Below are positions 1 through 8,323 of a DNA stretch of 64,000 nucleotides, piece by piece; the stretch's first letter is position 1, and every line of letters begins with the position of its first letter. The stretch spans positions 124,001 to 188,000 of the forward strand of contig NZ_AP018920.1 of assembly GCF_003945385.1 (NCBI RefSeq), read 5' to 3'. The translations under genes were made by a program, and so were the position numbers. Under the pieces are notes generated by a model, which ran no database searches, had not been told where the DNA came from, and was given only the letters and a program-made list of their open reading frames with translations. Origin of the DNA: Pseudonocardia autotrophica. GTDB taxonomy: Bacteria; Actinomycetota; Actinomycetes; Mycobacteriales; Pseudonocardiaceae.

Positions 1-488
1 CGCCTCGAACGACAGCGGCCCGGCCGGCCGCCGGCCGAGCATCCGCTCCAGCGCGGTCTCCAGCCGGCGACGGTCGATCAGCACCATGAGCTGGTACGCC
101 TCCGGTGACATCCGGATGGTCAGCGGACGGTCGTAGGTGAACACGGTCGCGCGGTCCGCATCGAGGGCGAGCGGCGGGCTGCCCTCCACCGACGAGACGG
201 CCGATCCGGTGGACAGGAAGTTCAGCGTGACCCACGGGATCGGTGGCACGCAGGTGATCGCCACCGGGGTGCGGTAGGTGGTCGCCAGCAGGCCGATCCC
301 GCCGACCGAGGCGAACCGCACCTGCGCGCGGAACCGTGACTCGTCGCGCACCGCCATCGCGTGCGCGCAGTCCAGGAACGCCTCGGTCCGGGTCCTGGCC
401 CGGCGGGGATCCGGGGTGCTGAAGCCGGTGCCCCGGCTCAGCCGGCGGGCGTCCGGGCGTGTCACGTCCGACGGCGCCGATCCGGCCA
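1..488 (-). CDS. AraC-family transcriptional regulator, N-terminal part (cut by window edge)
   Basis: About 162 residues are visible, reading from an ATG at 488 off the left edge of the window. The visible part looks like the ligand-binding AraC_binding_2-type domain that precedes the DNA-binding domain in many actinobacterial AraC regulators: segments such as TGSAVSSVEGSPPLAL and FTYDRPLTIRMSPEAYQLMV match the cupin-like strand pattern and the contact region. The helix-turn-helix half lies outside the window. The start is chosen because GGAGGCG sits just upstream; another in-frame ATG lies 12 nt earlier. It is transcribed away from the hydrolase/monooxygenase pair at 724-2684 and is the obvious candidate regulator of that pair, by inference from divergent orientation. 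Confidence 0.72.
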
Positions 489-505
489 TGCTCGCCTCCA
501 TTGGC

Positions 506-517
506 GGACATCTGTCC
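506..517. promoter_or_regulatory. Short inverted repeat in the divergent AraC/hydrolase intergenic region
   Basis: GGACA-TC-TGTCC is a perfect inverted repeat lying just upstream of the AraC-type gene. It is followed by a further GGAC, so three related half-sites sit within about 20 bases. It could be a regulator binding site for the divergent genes. This is only a pattern; 5-base arms are short enough to occur by chance in GC-rich DNA. Confidence 0.25.
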
Positions 518-723
518 GATGGACGTCAGCGTGGCCAGCGAACAGGGCTGATGTCAACGTCCGGCCCGGTGGCGGCTGCGCAGGAAGCGGATCGCCGCAC
601 GGCGGTGAACGGATCGCGGGCCCGCGACGCCACTCGTAGCGTCGAGGCGTGGCTGTGGCAGTCGCCACACCCCCGCGGTGCCGGACGGTGCCGGGGGCGA
701 CCGACCCGGGGAGGCAGACACCG

Positions 724-1533
724 GTGACCGATGTCGTGGAAGGACCGGCCGTCGCGCGAACGCTCGCGGCCGGAAGCGGATCGATCAGCTACTTCCGGTC
801 CGGGAGCGGGCACCCGTTGCTCTTCCTGCACGCGGCCGGTGGGGCCGGGATGTGGGGACCGTTCCACGAGCGGCTGTCGGGATCGGCGGACGTCATCGCC
901 CCCGACCATCCCGGCTGGGGCGGCTCGGACGACCTGCCCGAACTGCGCGGTGTGGACGACCTCGTCTACCACTACCTCGACGTGCTCGACCGGCTCGAGC
1001 TGGACCGGGTCGACCTGGTCGGGGCGTCGTTCGGCGGGTGGCTGGCCGCCGAGCTCGCGGTGCACTCCCCGGAGCGGTTCCGCAGCCTGGTGCTGCTCGG
1101 CCCGGTCGGGTTGCGGATCCCCGGTCACCTGGTAGCCGACCTGTTCCTGATGACACCGCCGCAGCTGATCGCGGCGCTCTACCACGATCCGGCGCTGGTC
1201 GAGCAGATCCTCTCGGTCGCCCCGGAGACCGACCAGATCATCGCGACCTACCGGGAGCTGGGTTCGCTGGCCCGGTTCGGCTGGCGGCCGTTCCTGAACA
1301 ACCCGCGGCTGGAGAGCAGGCTGCACCGGATCTCGATGCCGACCCGGGTGATCGCGGCCGGCGAGGACCGGATCGTGCCGCGGGTGCACTGCGAGCGCTA
1401 CGCAGCGGGCATCCCCGATGCCGAGCTCGTCGTCGTCGACGACTGCGGGCACGCGCTGTACGGGGAGCGCCCGGACGCCGTCGCCGACGCGGTCAGCACC
1501 TTCCTCACCGAGCGCGCAGGAGGCCGGTCGTGA
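724..1533 (+). CDS. Alpha/beta hydrolase
   Basis: 269-residue single-domain alpha/beta hydrolase, probably cytosolic. Visible family features are the oxyanion-hole segment LLFLHAAGG, the nucleophile elbow GASFGG (serine nucleophile) and the C-terminal DDCGHALYG carrying the catalytic histidine; GEDRIVP matches the usual acid strand. It resembles ring-cleavage-product hydrolases and esterases, but the substrate cannot be read from sequence. The GTG at 724 is preferred because GGGGAGG precedes it; an in-frame GTG at 649 has a TAGCGT box 6 nt upstream and could be a leaderless start adding 25 unremarkable residues. It overlaps the next gene by 4 bases (GTGA), so the two are translationally coupled and probably act on the same compound. 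Confidence 0.8.
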   Translation: MTDVVEGPAVARTLAAGSGSISYFRSGSGHPLLFLHAAGGAGMWGPFHERLSGSADVIAPDHPGWGGSDDLPELRGVDDLVYHYLDVLDRLELDRVDLVGASFGGWLAAELAVHSPERFRSLVLLGPVGLRIPGHLVADLFLMTPPQLIAALYHDPALVEQILSVAPETDQIIATYRELGSLARFGWRPFLNNPRLESRLHRISMPTRVIAAGEDRIVPRVHCERYAAGIPDAELVVVDDCGHALYGERPDAVADAVSTFLTERAGGRS

Positions 1534-2684
1534 AGTTCAACTTCTTCCACCTGATGCCCTACCCGTACCTGCCGGACGACTTCGACGACCTCGAGAAGTA
1601 CCCGTCGATGTCGCTGACCTACTCGAACGGGAACTTCGACCCGGCCCGCGGCGTGCAGCTCTACCACCGCTACCTCGACGAGCTGGAGTACGCCGACGCG
1701 GTCGGCTTCGACGGCATCGTGGTGAACGAACACCACCAGTCCGGCTACGGGATGATGCCGTCACCGAACATCATGGCCGCGGCGCTCGCCCGGCGGACGT
1801 CGAACTCGTCGATCCTGGTCCTCGGCAACGCCATCCCGATCCGCGGGAACCCGCTGCGGGTGGCCGAGGAGGTGGCGATGCTCGATCACCTCACGAACGG
1901 CCGTCTGGTGTCCGGGTTCGTCCGCGGGATCGGGTGGGAGCACTTCGCGCACAGTGTCAGCCCGGCCGAGTCGCGGTCCCGGTTCAACGAGGCGTTCGAC
2001 CTGATCCGGAAGGCGTGGACCACGCCGGGCCCGTTCGAGTGGGTGGGCGAGCACTACGAGTACCGGTACGTGAACGTCTGGCCGCGTCCGCTGCAGTCGC
2101 CGCACCCGCCGATCGCGGTACCCGGCGCGGGCAGCCCGGAGACGATGCGCTGGGTCGCCGAGAACCGCTTCCTCTACGTCTCGGTGTACGCCCCGACCGC
2201 GGTGGTCAAGACCTGGTTCGACGGCTACCGGGGTGCCGCCGCCGACATCGGCTACGAGGTGGAGCGGGAGAAGATAGCGCTGGCGGTGCCGGTGTTCATC
2301 GGCGAGAACGAGCGTTCCGCGCACGAGGAGGCACGCCGGCACGTCGAGTGGCTGTTCCACAAGGGACTGCGGCAGAGCCTGGAGATGGTGTTCCCGCCCG
2401 GTTACATGTCCCCGCCCGCGCTGCGCGGCCTGCTCAAGGCCAACCTCAAGCCCTATCCGGAGCTGTCCTACTCCGAGCTCGTCGAGCAGGGGTACGTGAT
2501 CGTCGGCGGGCCGGAGTCGGTCCGCAACCGGATCGGGGAGCTGCGCGACGAGCTCGGGTTCGGCCAGATGATGACCATGCTCGCGATCGGGGACATGCCG
2601 GCCGAGCTGGTGCGCCGCAACACCGACCTGTTCGCGAGCGAGGTGGTCCCGCACTTCAGGACCGCACTCGCCACGGCGGGCTGA
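1530..2684 (+). CDS. LLM-class flavin-dependent monooxygenase (luciferase-like)
   Basis: 384 residues. The N-terminus KFNFFHLMPYPYLP, the VNEHHQSGYG segment and the LGNAIPIRGNPLRVAEEVAMLDHLTNGR block are characteristic of bacterial-luciferase-like (alpha/beta)8 barrel oxidoreductases, which use reduced FMN and oxygen to oxidise small organic substrates. The GTG start overlaps the hydrolase stop and has an AGGAGG ribosome site. In an operon with a hydrolase, a catabolic route (oxygenation followed by hydrolysis) is a reasonable inference; the substrate is unknown. A hairpin follows the gene. Confidence 0.85.
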   Translation: MKFNFFHLMPYPYLPDDFDDLEKYPSMSLTYSNGNFDPARGVQLYHRYLDELEYADAVGFDGIVVNEHHQSGYGMMPSPNIMAAALARRTSNSSILVLGNAIPIRGNPLRVAEEVAMLDHLTNGRLVSGFVRGIGWEHFAHSVSPAESRSRFNEAFDLIRKAWTTPGPFEWVGEHYEYRYVNVWPRPLQSPHPPIAVPGAGSPETMRWVAENRFLYVSVYAPTAVVKTWFDGYRGAAADIGYEVEREKIALAVPVFIGENERSAHEEARRHVEWLFHKGLRQSLEMVFPPGYMSPPALRGLLKANLKPYPELSYSELVEQGYVIVGGPESVRNRIGELRDELGFGQMMTMLAIGDMPAELVRRNTDLFASEVVPHFRTALATAG

Positions 2685-2691
2685 ACCCGCT

Positions 2692-2716
2692 CGGGGCCGG
2701 TCCCGATCCGGCCCCG
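2692..2716. terminator. GC-rich hairpin between convergent genes
   Basis: Perfect 9-bp stem (CGGGGCCGG / CCGGCCCCG) with a 7-nt loop, 8 bases after the monooxygenase stop and before the convergent metallopeptidase gene. There is no U-tract, which is common for actinobacterial terminators. It could serve both directions. Confidence 0.5.
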
Positions 2717-2743
2717 GGCAGGCCTCCGGTCTGAGTCCCGGCC

Positions 2744-3082
2744 TCAGCCCCAGCCGAGCTCGTGCAGCCGCTCCTCCTCGATCCCGAAGTGGTGCGCGAT
2801 CTCGTGCACCACGGTGATCGCGACCTCGTCGACGACCTGCTCCTCGTCGTCGCAGAAGTCGAGCACCGCATCCCGGTAGATCGTGATCCGGTCGGGGAGT
2901 TCGCCCGCGTAGTCGGCGGTCCGTTCGGTCAGGGCGACCCCCTCGTAGAGCCCGAGCAGGTCCGGCTCGTCGGGGTTGCGGTCCTCGACCAGCACGACGA
3001 CGTTGTCCATCGCCGCCGCGAGTTGTTCGGGCACGAGATCGAGTGCGTTGCCGACCAGGTCCTCGAACCGGTCCGGCGTCAT
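2744..3082 (-). CDS. Small zinc metallopeptidase family protein (DUF1025-type)
   Basis: 112 residues starting MTPDRFEDLV. The C-terminal HEIAHHFGI is a clear HExxH zinc motif, with a further D/E-rich helix upstream (DDEEQVVDEVAITVVHEI); this is the compact zincin-like family found throughout actinobacteria, whose substrate is unknown. The ATG at 3082 is preferred over longer versions because the upstream residues are basic and low-complexity and would overlap the neighbouring gene. It lies 16 bases downstream of the septum-formation protein gene on the same strand, so the two are probably co-transcribed. Confidence 0.82.
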   Translation of the reverse strand: MTPDRFEDLVGNALDLVPEQLAAAMDNVVVLVEDRNPDEPDLLGLYEGVALTERTADYAGELPDRITIYRDAVLDFCDDEEQVVDEVAITVVHEIAHHFGIEEERLHELGWG

Positions 3083-3098
3083 CGGGACGGGCACCGCG

Positions 3099-4541
3099 TC
3101 AGTTGCCGAGCCCGGGGAGCCCCGGCGGGACGTCGAGATCCGACGGCGGTGGCTGCTCCGCGCCGCCGTCCGGTGCGGCGGGCTGCCCGGATCCGGGCTG
3201 CTCGACCGGGGTGTCCCCACCGGGAGCCGACGGATCGGCCGGAGCGGACGGGTCGGCGGGTGCCGCCGGGTCGGCGGGGGCGCCCGGCGCGGTCGCCTCG
3301 GGCGGGGCGGGCTGCTCGCCGACGACCAGGTTCCCGCGCACCGAACCGGTGATCGACGCGAAGCCGCTGCCGTCCGGCAACAGGGTGCCGATGTTGCAGT
3401 TGACCTTGCGGCTGCCCGCGTTCCAGGACGCCTCGGAGAGGTTGCCCCAGTAGACGGTCAGCTTCTTCTCGGCGATGACCTGATCGTTGCCGGCGAAGGT
3501 GTTCGCGGCCTCCGTGCAGGTGGGCTGGAGGAAGGCGTCCTGGTCCTCGACGGTGGGGAACGCCTCCGGGAACTCGGTGCCGAGGTCGACCACGCCGACG
3601 GTCTCGACGGCGTGCGGCCCGGCGCAGTCGGTCGGGTCGCCGACGGTGCGCCCGTCGATCGCCAGGCAGGTCCCCGCCGGCTGGACCGCGGACTGGTCCT
3701 GCTCGGCGACCCGGCCGGTGATCGGGAGCATCGCGCTGCTGCGCGAGGCCATCTGCAGGCCGCAGCGCATCCCCTTGTCGCCCTCGTCCCACCGCTGCTG
3801 GGAGGGCTTCAGTGCGCCGACCCGGAACTTGCCGTCCGGATCGAACTTGTCGTTCAGGTACTGCGTGACGACCGGGGTGCAGCGTTCGGCGACCAGCGTC
3901 TGCCAGGCCTGGTCGGTCGGGAACACCGCCTGGTCGGCCAGCGCGACCCGGCCGGCCTGCTCGAACAGATGCGGCTGCGCGCAGTCGACGGCGGCGGTGT
4001 CGGTCGCGTCGTCGCGGTTCCAGTTCAGGCAGGTGCCCGCGGTGTCGGGTGGCGGCGGGAGCGACGGCGGTGCCTCGACCCGCGGTGGCACCCCGGACGA
4101 GGCGAACGAGCCCAGTACCGGCACCTCCGCGCCGAGCAGTGAATCCAGCGAGGCGACGGTCAGCATCAGGAAGGCACCGATCAGGATCCCGATCCCGACC
4201 CGGCGGGCACCGAGCGGACCGCGCTCCCGGCCGTGGTCGTGGGAGACCGCGGCGCCCGCCCCGTCGTCGGTGCCGCGACGGCGCCGGGTCGGTGCCACCG
4301 GGCTCGCCGGGCCGCCGGTCGGGCGGGCCAGCACCGACGTGGTGCCGCCCGGCGCGCCACCGTGCGAGGCGCCGCTGTGGGAGGCGCCGCCGTGCGCGGC
4401 GTCACTGTGCGAGGAGGCGCCGCCGTGCGCGGCACGGGCGTAGCGGCCGTCGTAACCGTCGTAGACCTGCTCCCCGGTGTCGGCAGGCCCGGGGTCGGCG
4501 TGCCGGCGGGGAGCGGAGCCGGTGGGGGAGCTGGGATCCAT
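3099..4541 (-). CDS. Septum-formation domain membrane protein
   Basis: 480 residues. The N-terminal 120 or so residues are disordered and repeat-rich (HGGAS/HSGAS units). One transmembrane segment follows (GIGILIGAFLMLTVASL), then an extracytoplasmic part with two Septum_form-type repeats, each with paired cysteines (GTCLNWN...VDCAQPHLFE and GTCLAID...TDCAGPHAVE), and an acidic, proline/alanine-rich tail. The domain is named from corynebacterial/mycobacterial proteins linked to cell division; the biochemical activity is unknown. The ATG at 4541 (MDPSSPTGS) is taken as the start because the preceding 35 residues look non-coding. The GGAS repeats are one of several repeat-expanded regions in this window. 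Confidence 0.75.
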   Translation of the reverse strand: MDPSSPTGSAPRRHADPGPADTGEQVYDGYDGRYARAAHGGASSHSDAAHGGASHSGASHGGAPGGTTSVLARPTGGPASPVAPTRRRRGTDDGAGAAVSHDHGRERGPLGARRVGIGILIGAFLMLTVASLDSLLGAEVPVLGSFASSGVPPRVEAPPSLPPPPDTAGTCLNWNRDDATDTAAVDCAQPHLFEQAGRVALADQAVFPTDQAWQTLVAERCTPVVTQYLNDKFDPDGKFRVGALKPSQQRWDEGDKGMRCGLQMASRSSAMLPITGRVAEQDQSAVQPAGTCLAIDGRTVGDPTDCAGPHAVETVGVVDLGTEFPEAFPTVEDQDAFLQPTCTEAANTFAGNDQVIAEKKLTVYWGNLSEASWNAGSRKVNCNIGTLLPDGSGFASITGSVRGNLVVGEQPAPPEATAPGAPADPAAPADPSAPADPSAPGGDTPVEQPGSGQPAAPDGGAEQPPPSDLDVPPGLPGLGN

Positions 4542-4749
4542 GACCCGTCCATGATGCAGCGGCCCGGTCCGCGGCTTCATCCGGCCGGGGTGCCGGGGCG
4601 GCGGTCGGTCGGCGCGGTGCTGTGAACGTGCAGGTGACAGCCGCACGCGCCAGCCGCGGCGGCCGCTCGTCCTGCGGGGGAGGGCCGGTCGCCGCGGACA
4701 GGTGATCCAGATCGTCGCCGGTCCGCGGACGGACGCCCGGATGGACCGT

Positions 4750-4755
4750 TAGGGT
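4750..4755 (+). promoter_or_regulatory. Putative -10 box for the DUF1190-like operon
   Basis: TAGGGT lies 33 bases before the start at 4789 in the gap between divergent genes. It matches the TAnnnT form seen repeatedly in this window and would give a short 5' leader. No clear -35 element is visible. Confidence 0.35.
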
Positions 4756-4788
4756 GGCGGAGGGGGATGCGGCGATGGGTGGGCAGCG

Positions 4789-5421
4789 ATGACCGACGGA
4801 CGGCACTCGGGTGGGGAGGACCGGCCGGAGTCCGGTGCGTTCCCGCAACCGGGCGAGACGGCAGGACAGCGGGGCCGGATCCGGCACCAGGACGGCAGCA
4901 CCGCTCCGCGCGAGCCCACGCTCGCCGAGAAGCGGGCCCGCGAGCAGAAGCTGCGCGCCGACCGCGAGGAGGTGCTCCGCCGCGAGGCCCGGTCGAAGAC
5001 CACGAAGCGGGTGCTGATCGGCACCGGCGCGACGGTCGGCGTGGTCGCGCTGATCGCCGCCGTGTACGCGGCGTCGGGTGGCGGCACCGAGACCGTCGAG
5101 GCGCGCTGCGTCGACGAGAACCAGGTGGTCGTCCCGGACGAGAACTGCGCGGGCACCTCGCAGAACGGTCAGGTCAACACCGGTGGCGGGTTCGCCTTCG
5201 TGCCGATCTTCCTGGGCGGCGGCGGCCGCCAGTACCACTACAACTACGGCGGCACCGGCAGCGTCGGCCAGGTCGCGACCGGCGGCACGGTCAACCCGCC
5301 GCCGTCGCGCGGCACCACCGTGCGCAGCGGCACGACCGGCAGCACGATCTCCCGCGGCGGGCTCGGCGTCGGTGGGTCGAGCACGTCCTCGGGCGGCTCC
5401 GGCACCTCCAGCGGGAGCTGA
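4789..5421 (+). CDS. DUF1190-like secreted/anchored glycine-rich protein
   Basis: 210 residues. A charged, helical N-terminus (EKRAREQKLRADREEVLRREARSK) leads into one membrane segment (VLIGTGATVGVVALIAAVYAA), then an extracytoplasmic part: a two-cysteine segment (ARCVDENQVVVPDENCAG), a FVPIFLGGGG-YHYNYGG region and a Gly/Ser tail containing SRGGLG. The tail and its place directly before a glutathionylspermidine-synthase-like gene resemble YgiB (DUF1190) paired with YgiC in enterobacteria. Function is unknown in both. It is separated from the next gene by 3 bases. Confidence 0.6.
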   Translation: MTDGRHSGGEDRPESGAFPQPGETAGQRGRIRHQDGSTAPREPTLAEKRAREQKLRADREEVLRREARSKTTKRVLIGTGATVGVVALIAAVYAASGGGTETVEARCVDENQVVVPDENCAGTSQNGQVNTGGGFAFVPIFLGGGGRQYHYNYGGTGSVGQVATGGTVNPPPSRGTTVRSGTTGSTISRGGLGVGGSSTSSGGSGTSSGS

Positions 5422-5424
5422 GGC

Positions 5425-6588
5425 GTGCGACGCGAACGCAGCACCCCCCGCCCGGACTGGCAGCGCATCGTCGCCGATCAGGGCATGGTCTTCGGATCGC
5501 CCGGCCGGGACGGCTCCGGCGGCGAGCGCCCGTACTGGGACGAGTCGGTCCACTACACCTTCGAGATGGACGAGATCCTCTCCCTGGAGGCCGACGTCGA
5601 GGTCCTGCACTCGATGTGCCTGTCCGCCGTCGATCACGTGGTGACCACCGAACGGTTCGCCGACTTCGCGCTGCCCGAGTGGAGCTGGCAGGCGGTCACC
5701 GACTCCTGGCGGCGCTCCGATCCGTACCTCTACGGCCGGTTCGACCTGCGCTACGACGGCTCCGGCCCGGCGAAGCTGCTCGAGTACAACGCGGACACCC
5801 CGACGTCGCTGCTGGAGGCGTCGATCCCGCAGTGGTACTGGCTGCAGGACACCCACCCCGGCGACGACCAGTGGAACTCGCTGCACGAGAAGCTGGTCGA
5901 GCGCTGGGCCGAGATCAAGGCCGGACTGCCCTCGGCGGAGGTGCACTTCACCTGGTCGGGGGCCGAGTCCACCGGCGAGGACCACATCACCGTCGGCTAC
6001 CTGCAGGAGACCGCTGCCGAGGCGGGCATCGACACCGTCGGACTGTCCATCGAGGACATCGGCTGGGACTCCGCGCTGGACCGGTTCGTGGACCTCGAGG
6101 AGGTCCCGATGTCGTCGGTGTTCAAGCTCTACCCCTGGGAGTGGGTGCTGTCCGACGAGTTCGGCAAGCACGTCACCCGCAGCCTGCCGGAGACGCTCTG
6201 GCTGGAGCCGCTGTGGAAGTCGCTGCTGTCGAACAAGGCACTGCTCGCCGTGCTCTGGGAGATGTACCCCGGGCACCCGAACCTGCTCCCCGCGTCACTG
6301 GGCAATCCCGGCATCCTCACCGAGTACGTGCGCAAGCCGCTGCTCGGACGGGAGGGCGCGAACATCCAGATCGTCGCGCCCGGCTACGAGACCGCCACCG
6401 GCGGCGTCTACGGCGACGAGGGCTTCGTCTACCAGATGTTCGACCCGTTGCCCGAGTTCGACGGCTTCCGGCCGGTACTCGGTGCGTGGCTGGTCGGTGA
6501 CACCGCCGCCGGCCTCGGCATCCGCGAGACCGCCGGCCTGATCACCGACGACGGCGCGGCGTTCGTGCCGCACCGTATTCCGTCCTGA
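5425..6588 (+). CDS. Glutathionylspermidine synthase family (ATP-grasp) protein
   Basis: 387 residues, GTG start. The protein has the family hallmarks YDGSGPAKLLEYNADTPTSLLE (substrate/ATP region), SGAESTGEDHITVGYLQETA, and a C-terminal GREGANIQIV ... YVYQMFDPLPEF region that forms the ATP-grasp core. It corresponds to the YgiC/YjfC group, which contains the synthetase fold without the amidase domain of GspSA. Actinobacteria do not normally make glutathione, so the real substrate is probably another amine plus a peptide or carboxylate. It lies between a DUF1190-like gene and a DUF350 gene, the same trio as in enterobacterial ygi/yjf loci. An 11-bp direct repeat starts at its stop codon. Confidence 0.8.
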   Translation: MRRERSTPRPDWQRIVADQGMVFGSPGRDGSGGERPYWDESVHYTFEMDEILSLEADVEVLHSMCLSAVDHVVTTERFADFALPEWSWQAVTDSWRRSDPYLYGRFDLRYDGSGPAKLLEYNADTPTSLLEASIPQWYWLQDTHPGDDQWNSLHEKLVERWAEIKAGLPSAEVHFTWSGAESTGEDHITVGYLQETAAEAGIDTVGLSIEDIGWDSALDRFVDLEEVPMSSVFKLYPWEWVLSDEFGKHVTRSLPETLWLEPLWKSLLSNKALLAVLWEMYPGHPNLLPASLGNPGILTEYVRKPLLGREGANIQIVAPGYETATGGVYGDEGFVYQMFDPLPEFDGFRPVLGAWLVGDTAAGLGIRETAGLITDDGAAFVPHRIPS

Positions 6589-6610
6589 TCCCGTCCTGAT
6601 CCCGTCCTGA
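6578..6610 (+). repeat. Three 11-bp tandem repeats over a stop codon
   Basis: TTCCGTCCTGA is followed by two copies of TCCCGTCCTGA. The first copy ends with the TGA stop codon of the synthetase gene, so each unit carries a copy of the gene's last bases and stop. The unit is not a multiple of 3. A partial fourth unit follows. Confidence 0.85.
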
Positions 6611-6666
6611 TCCTGCTCCCGATCTCCTCCCTCCCGACCCTTCCGCTCCCCTCCGGAGGTACCACC

Positions 6667-7119
6667 GTGATCCTCGCCCAGGCGCTCGACGCCACCTACT
6701 GGGGCTTCCTCGGCCGTGGCATCGGCGCGATCCTGCTCTACGCCGTGATCGGCACCCTGATGATGCTCATCGGTTTCTGGGCGATCGACCTCACGACCCC
6801 GGGCAAGCTGCCGCAGATGGTGCGGGCCGGGCTGCCGAACGCGGTCCTGATCACCGCCGCCGGGATGATCTCGATGGCGTTCATCATCGTGCTGGCGATC
6901 TACTCGGCCTACGGGTCGCTGTTGCAGGGCGTCATCTCGTCGCTGGTGTTCGGCCTGATCGGGATCATCGCCCAGGTCGGCGCCGTCCGGCTGCTGGAGT
7001 GGGTGACCGGGATCGACATCGGCGAGATCATCCAGTCCGAGGAGCCGCGCGCCGCGGCGAAGGTCGTCGCGGCCGCGCACGTCGCGCTGGGGCTGATCGT
7101 GGCGGTGGCGGTCTTCTAG
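6667..7119 (+). CDS. DUF350 integral membrane protein
   Basis: 150 residues with four predicted membrane segments in two repeated pairs, e.g. GIGAILLYAVIGTLMMLIGF and NAVLITAAGMISMAFIIVLA. This is the DUF350 (YjfL) family, small bacterial membrane proteins of unknown function often co-located with glutathionylspermidine-synthase-like genes. The ATG-preceding sequence CTCCGGAGGTACCACC gives a strong ribosome site for the GTG at 6667. It probably ends the operon that begins at 4789; a GC-rich imperfect hairpin lies between it and the convergent glycosyltransferase gene. Confidence 0.8.
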   Translation: MILAQALDATYWGFLGRGIGAILLYAVIGTLMMLIGFWAIDLTTPGKLPQMVRAGLPNAVLITAAGMISMAFIIVLAIYSAYGSLLQGVISSLVFGLIGIIAQVGAVRLLEWVTGIDIGEIIQSEEPRAAAKVVAAAHVALGLIVAVAVF

Positions 7120-7153
7120 GTCTCCGGGCCCGAATCCGCGCGGCGCGGGCCGC

Positions 7154-8266
7154 TCACGCCAGCGCGGCGACGATGTCCACGCGCGCCTGCGGCGACGGCA
7201 TCGCGGCGATCTCGCCGCGTACCTCCCGCGCGGCCGCGGCGATCTCGCCGTCGTGCACCAGGCGGCGCAGCGCGTCCTCGGTGACGGCTCCGCCGATCCC
7301 CGCCCCGCGGGCGTCGACCAGCTCGGCGTTGTACCGCCGGTCACCCGGCCCCGGCAGGACCAGCTGCGGGACGCCCGCCGCCAGCGCTGCGAGGACGTGT
7401 CCGGCGCTGCCGCCGTGCAGCACCGCCGCGCACGCCGGCAGCAGCTCCGCGTGCGCGACCCGGCCGACCGAGCGGACCCCCGGCCCGGCCCGGCGGGCCA
7501 GCCGCGCCGGCGGGCGGACCAGCACGAGCTCGCAGTCCAGACCCTCGGCGGCCGCGACGACCCGCAGCGCGGACGCCTGCAGGTCACCCCGCATCGGCCC
7601 GCCGCCGCGCAGCACCAGCACCCGCGGCCGCACCGACGGTGCCTTCAGCCACGCCGGCAGCGGCCCACCCCCGCCGGCCCGGCCGGGCCGCACCGCGAGC
7701 GCGTCGCGGGCCCCGGCCAGGCTCTGCGGGGTGATCGTCAGGACCATCGCCGGTGGCGGCACGACGCGCACGCCGTGCCGGGCCCTGGCCCGCTGCAGCG
7801 GACGGGAGTCGAGCAGGACCCGGGTCGTCGCGAGACCGTCGAGCAGCCCGTTCTCGTGCAGCACGGCGGGCACGTCGTGCCGGGCGGCGGCGAGCGCGCC
7901 GGCAGCGGCCAGCGGCTCGTGGAGCACGATGTCCGGCCGCCACTGCTCGGCGACCGTCACCAGCGCGTCGGTGAGCTCCTCGTTGACCGGGCCGAACAGG
8001 GAACGGACGCCCGCGTCGCCACCCCGCCCGGCGAGCTCGGCCCGCGCGGTGACCGGGTGCGCGACCAGCGAACGGGCGGCGAGCCTGCCGATCCGCAGAT
8101 TCCGGGCGACGTCGATGAACGGCAGCGGGCCGGTGCCGCCGATCGGGAGTGCCTCCCCGCCGCAGGCGACCAGCACCTCGTGGCCGGAGTCCCAGAGTGC
8201 GTGCGCGAACGGCAGCAGCGGCGTCAGGTGCCCCGACAGGGGGGCCGCGACAACCAGTACGCGCAC
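7154..8266 (-). CDS. UDP-glycosyltransferase, GT1/MGT-like
   Basis: 370 residues starting VRVLVVAAPLSGHLTPLLPFAHAL, the typical GT-B N-terminus in which the histidine acts as base. The C-terminal HGGSAGHVLAALAAGVPQLVLPG ... GDRRYNAELV is the nucleotide-sugar binding region of macrolide/glycolipid-type GT1 enzymes. The acceptor cannot be inferred; a lipid or small natural product is usual for the family. The GTG at 8266 has TACCCT 6 nt upstream, which suggests a leaderless mRNA; the GGAGG directly abutting the GTG is too close to act as a ribosome site. No enzyme partners are adjacent, so it appears to be a single-gene unit. Confidence 0.82.
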   Translation of the reverse strand: MRVLVVAAPLSGHLTPLLPFAHALWDSGHEVLVACGGEALPIGGTGPLPFIDVARNLRIGRLAARSLVAHPVTARAELAGRGGDAGVRSLFGPVNEELTDALVTVAEQWRPDIVLHEPLAAAGALAAARHDVPAVLHENGLLDGLATTRVLLDSRPLQRARARHGVRVVPPPAMVLTITPQSLAGARDALAVRPGRAGGGGPLPAWLKAPSVRPRVLVLRGGGPMRGDLQASALRVVAAAEGLDCELVLVRPPARLARRAGPGVRSVGRVAHAELLPACAAVLHGGSAGHVLAALAAGVPQLVLPGPGDRRYNAELVDARGAGIGGAVTEDALRRLVHDGEIAAAAREVRGEIAAMPSPQARVDIVAALA

Positions 8267-8272
8267 CCTCCG

Positions 8273-8278
8273 AGGGTA
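8273..8278 (-). promoter_or_regulatory. -10 box giving a leaderless glycosyltransferase transcript
   Basis: TACCCT on the minus strand ends 6 nt before the GTG at 8266, the spacing that would place the first transcribed base at the start codon. The same geometry recurs at many starts in the window. Confidence 0.5.
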
Positions 8279-8323
8279 ACCACTTCGGAGCCCGCGGCGG
8301 GCCTCGTCCGGTCCGCCCGATCC

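Noticed and set aside
526..1452. Long antisense reading frames across the window (for example 526-1452 and 32212-34089)
   Set aside because: High GC at third positions makes the opposite strand open over long stretches. These frames have Arg/Ala/Pro-rich, low-complexity translations and lie over genes with clear family motifs.
8267..8272. GGAGG directly before the GTG at 8266 as a ribosome binding site
   Set aside because: There is no spacing between it and the start codon; the TACCCT box 6 nt upstream explains the start better as leaderless.
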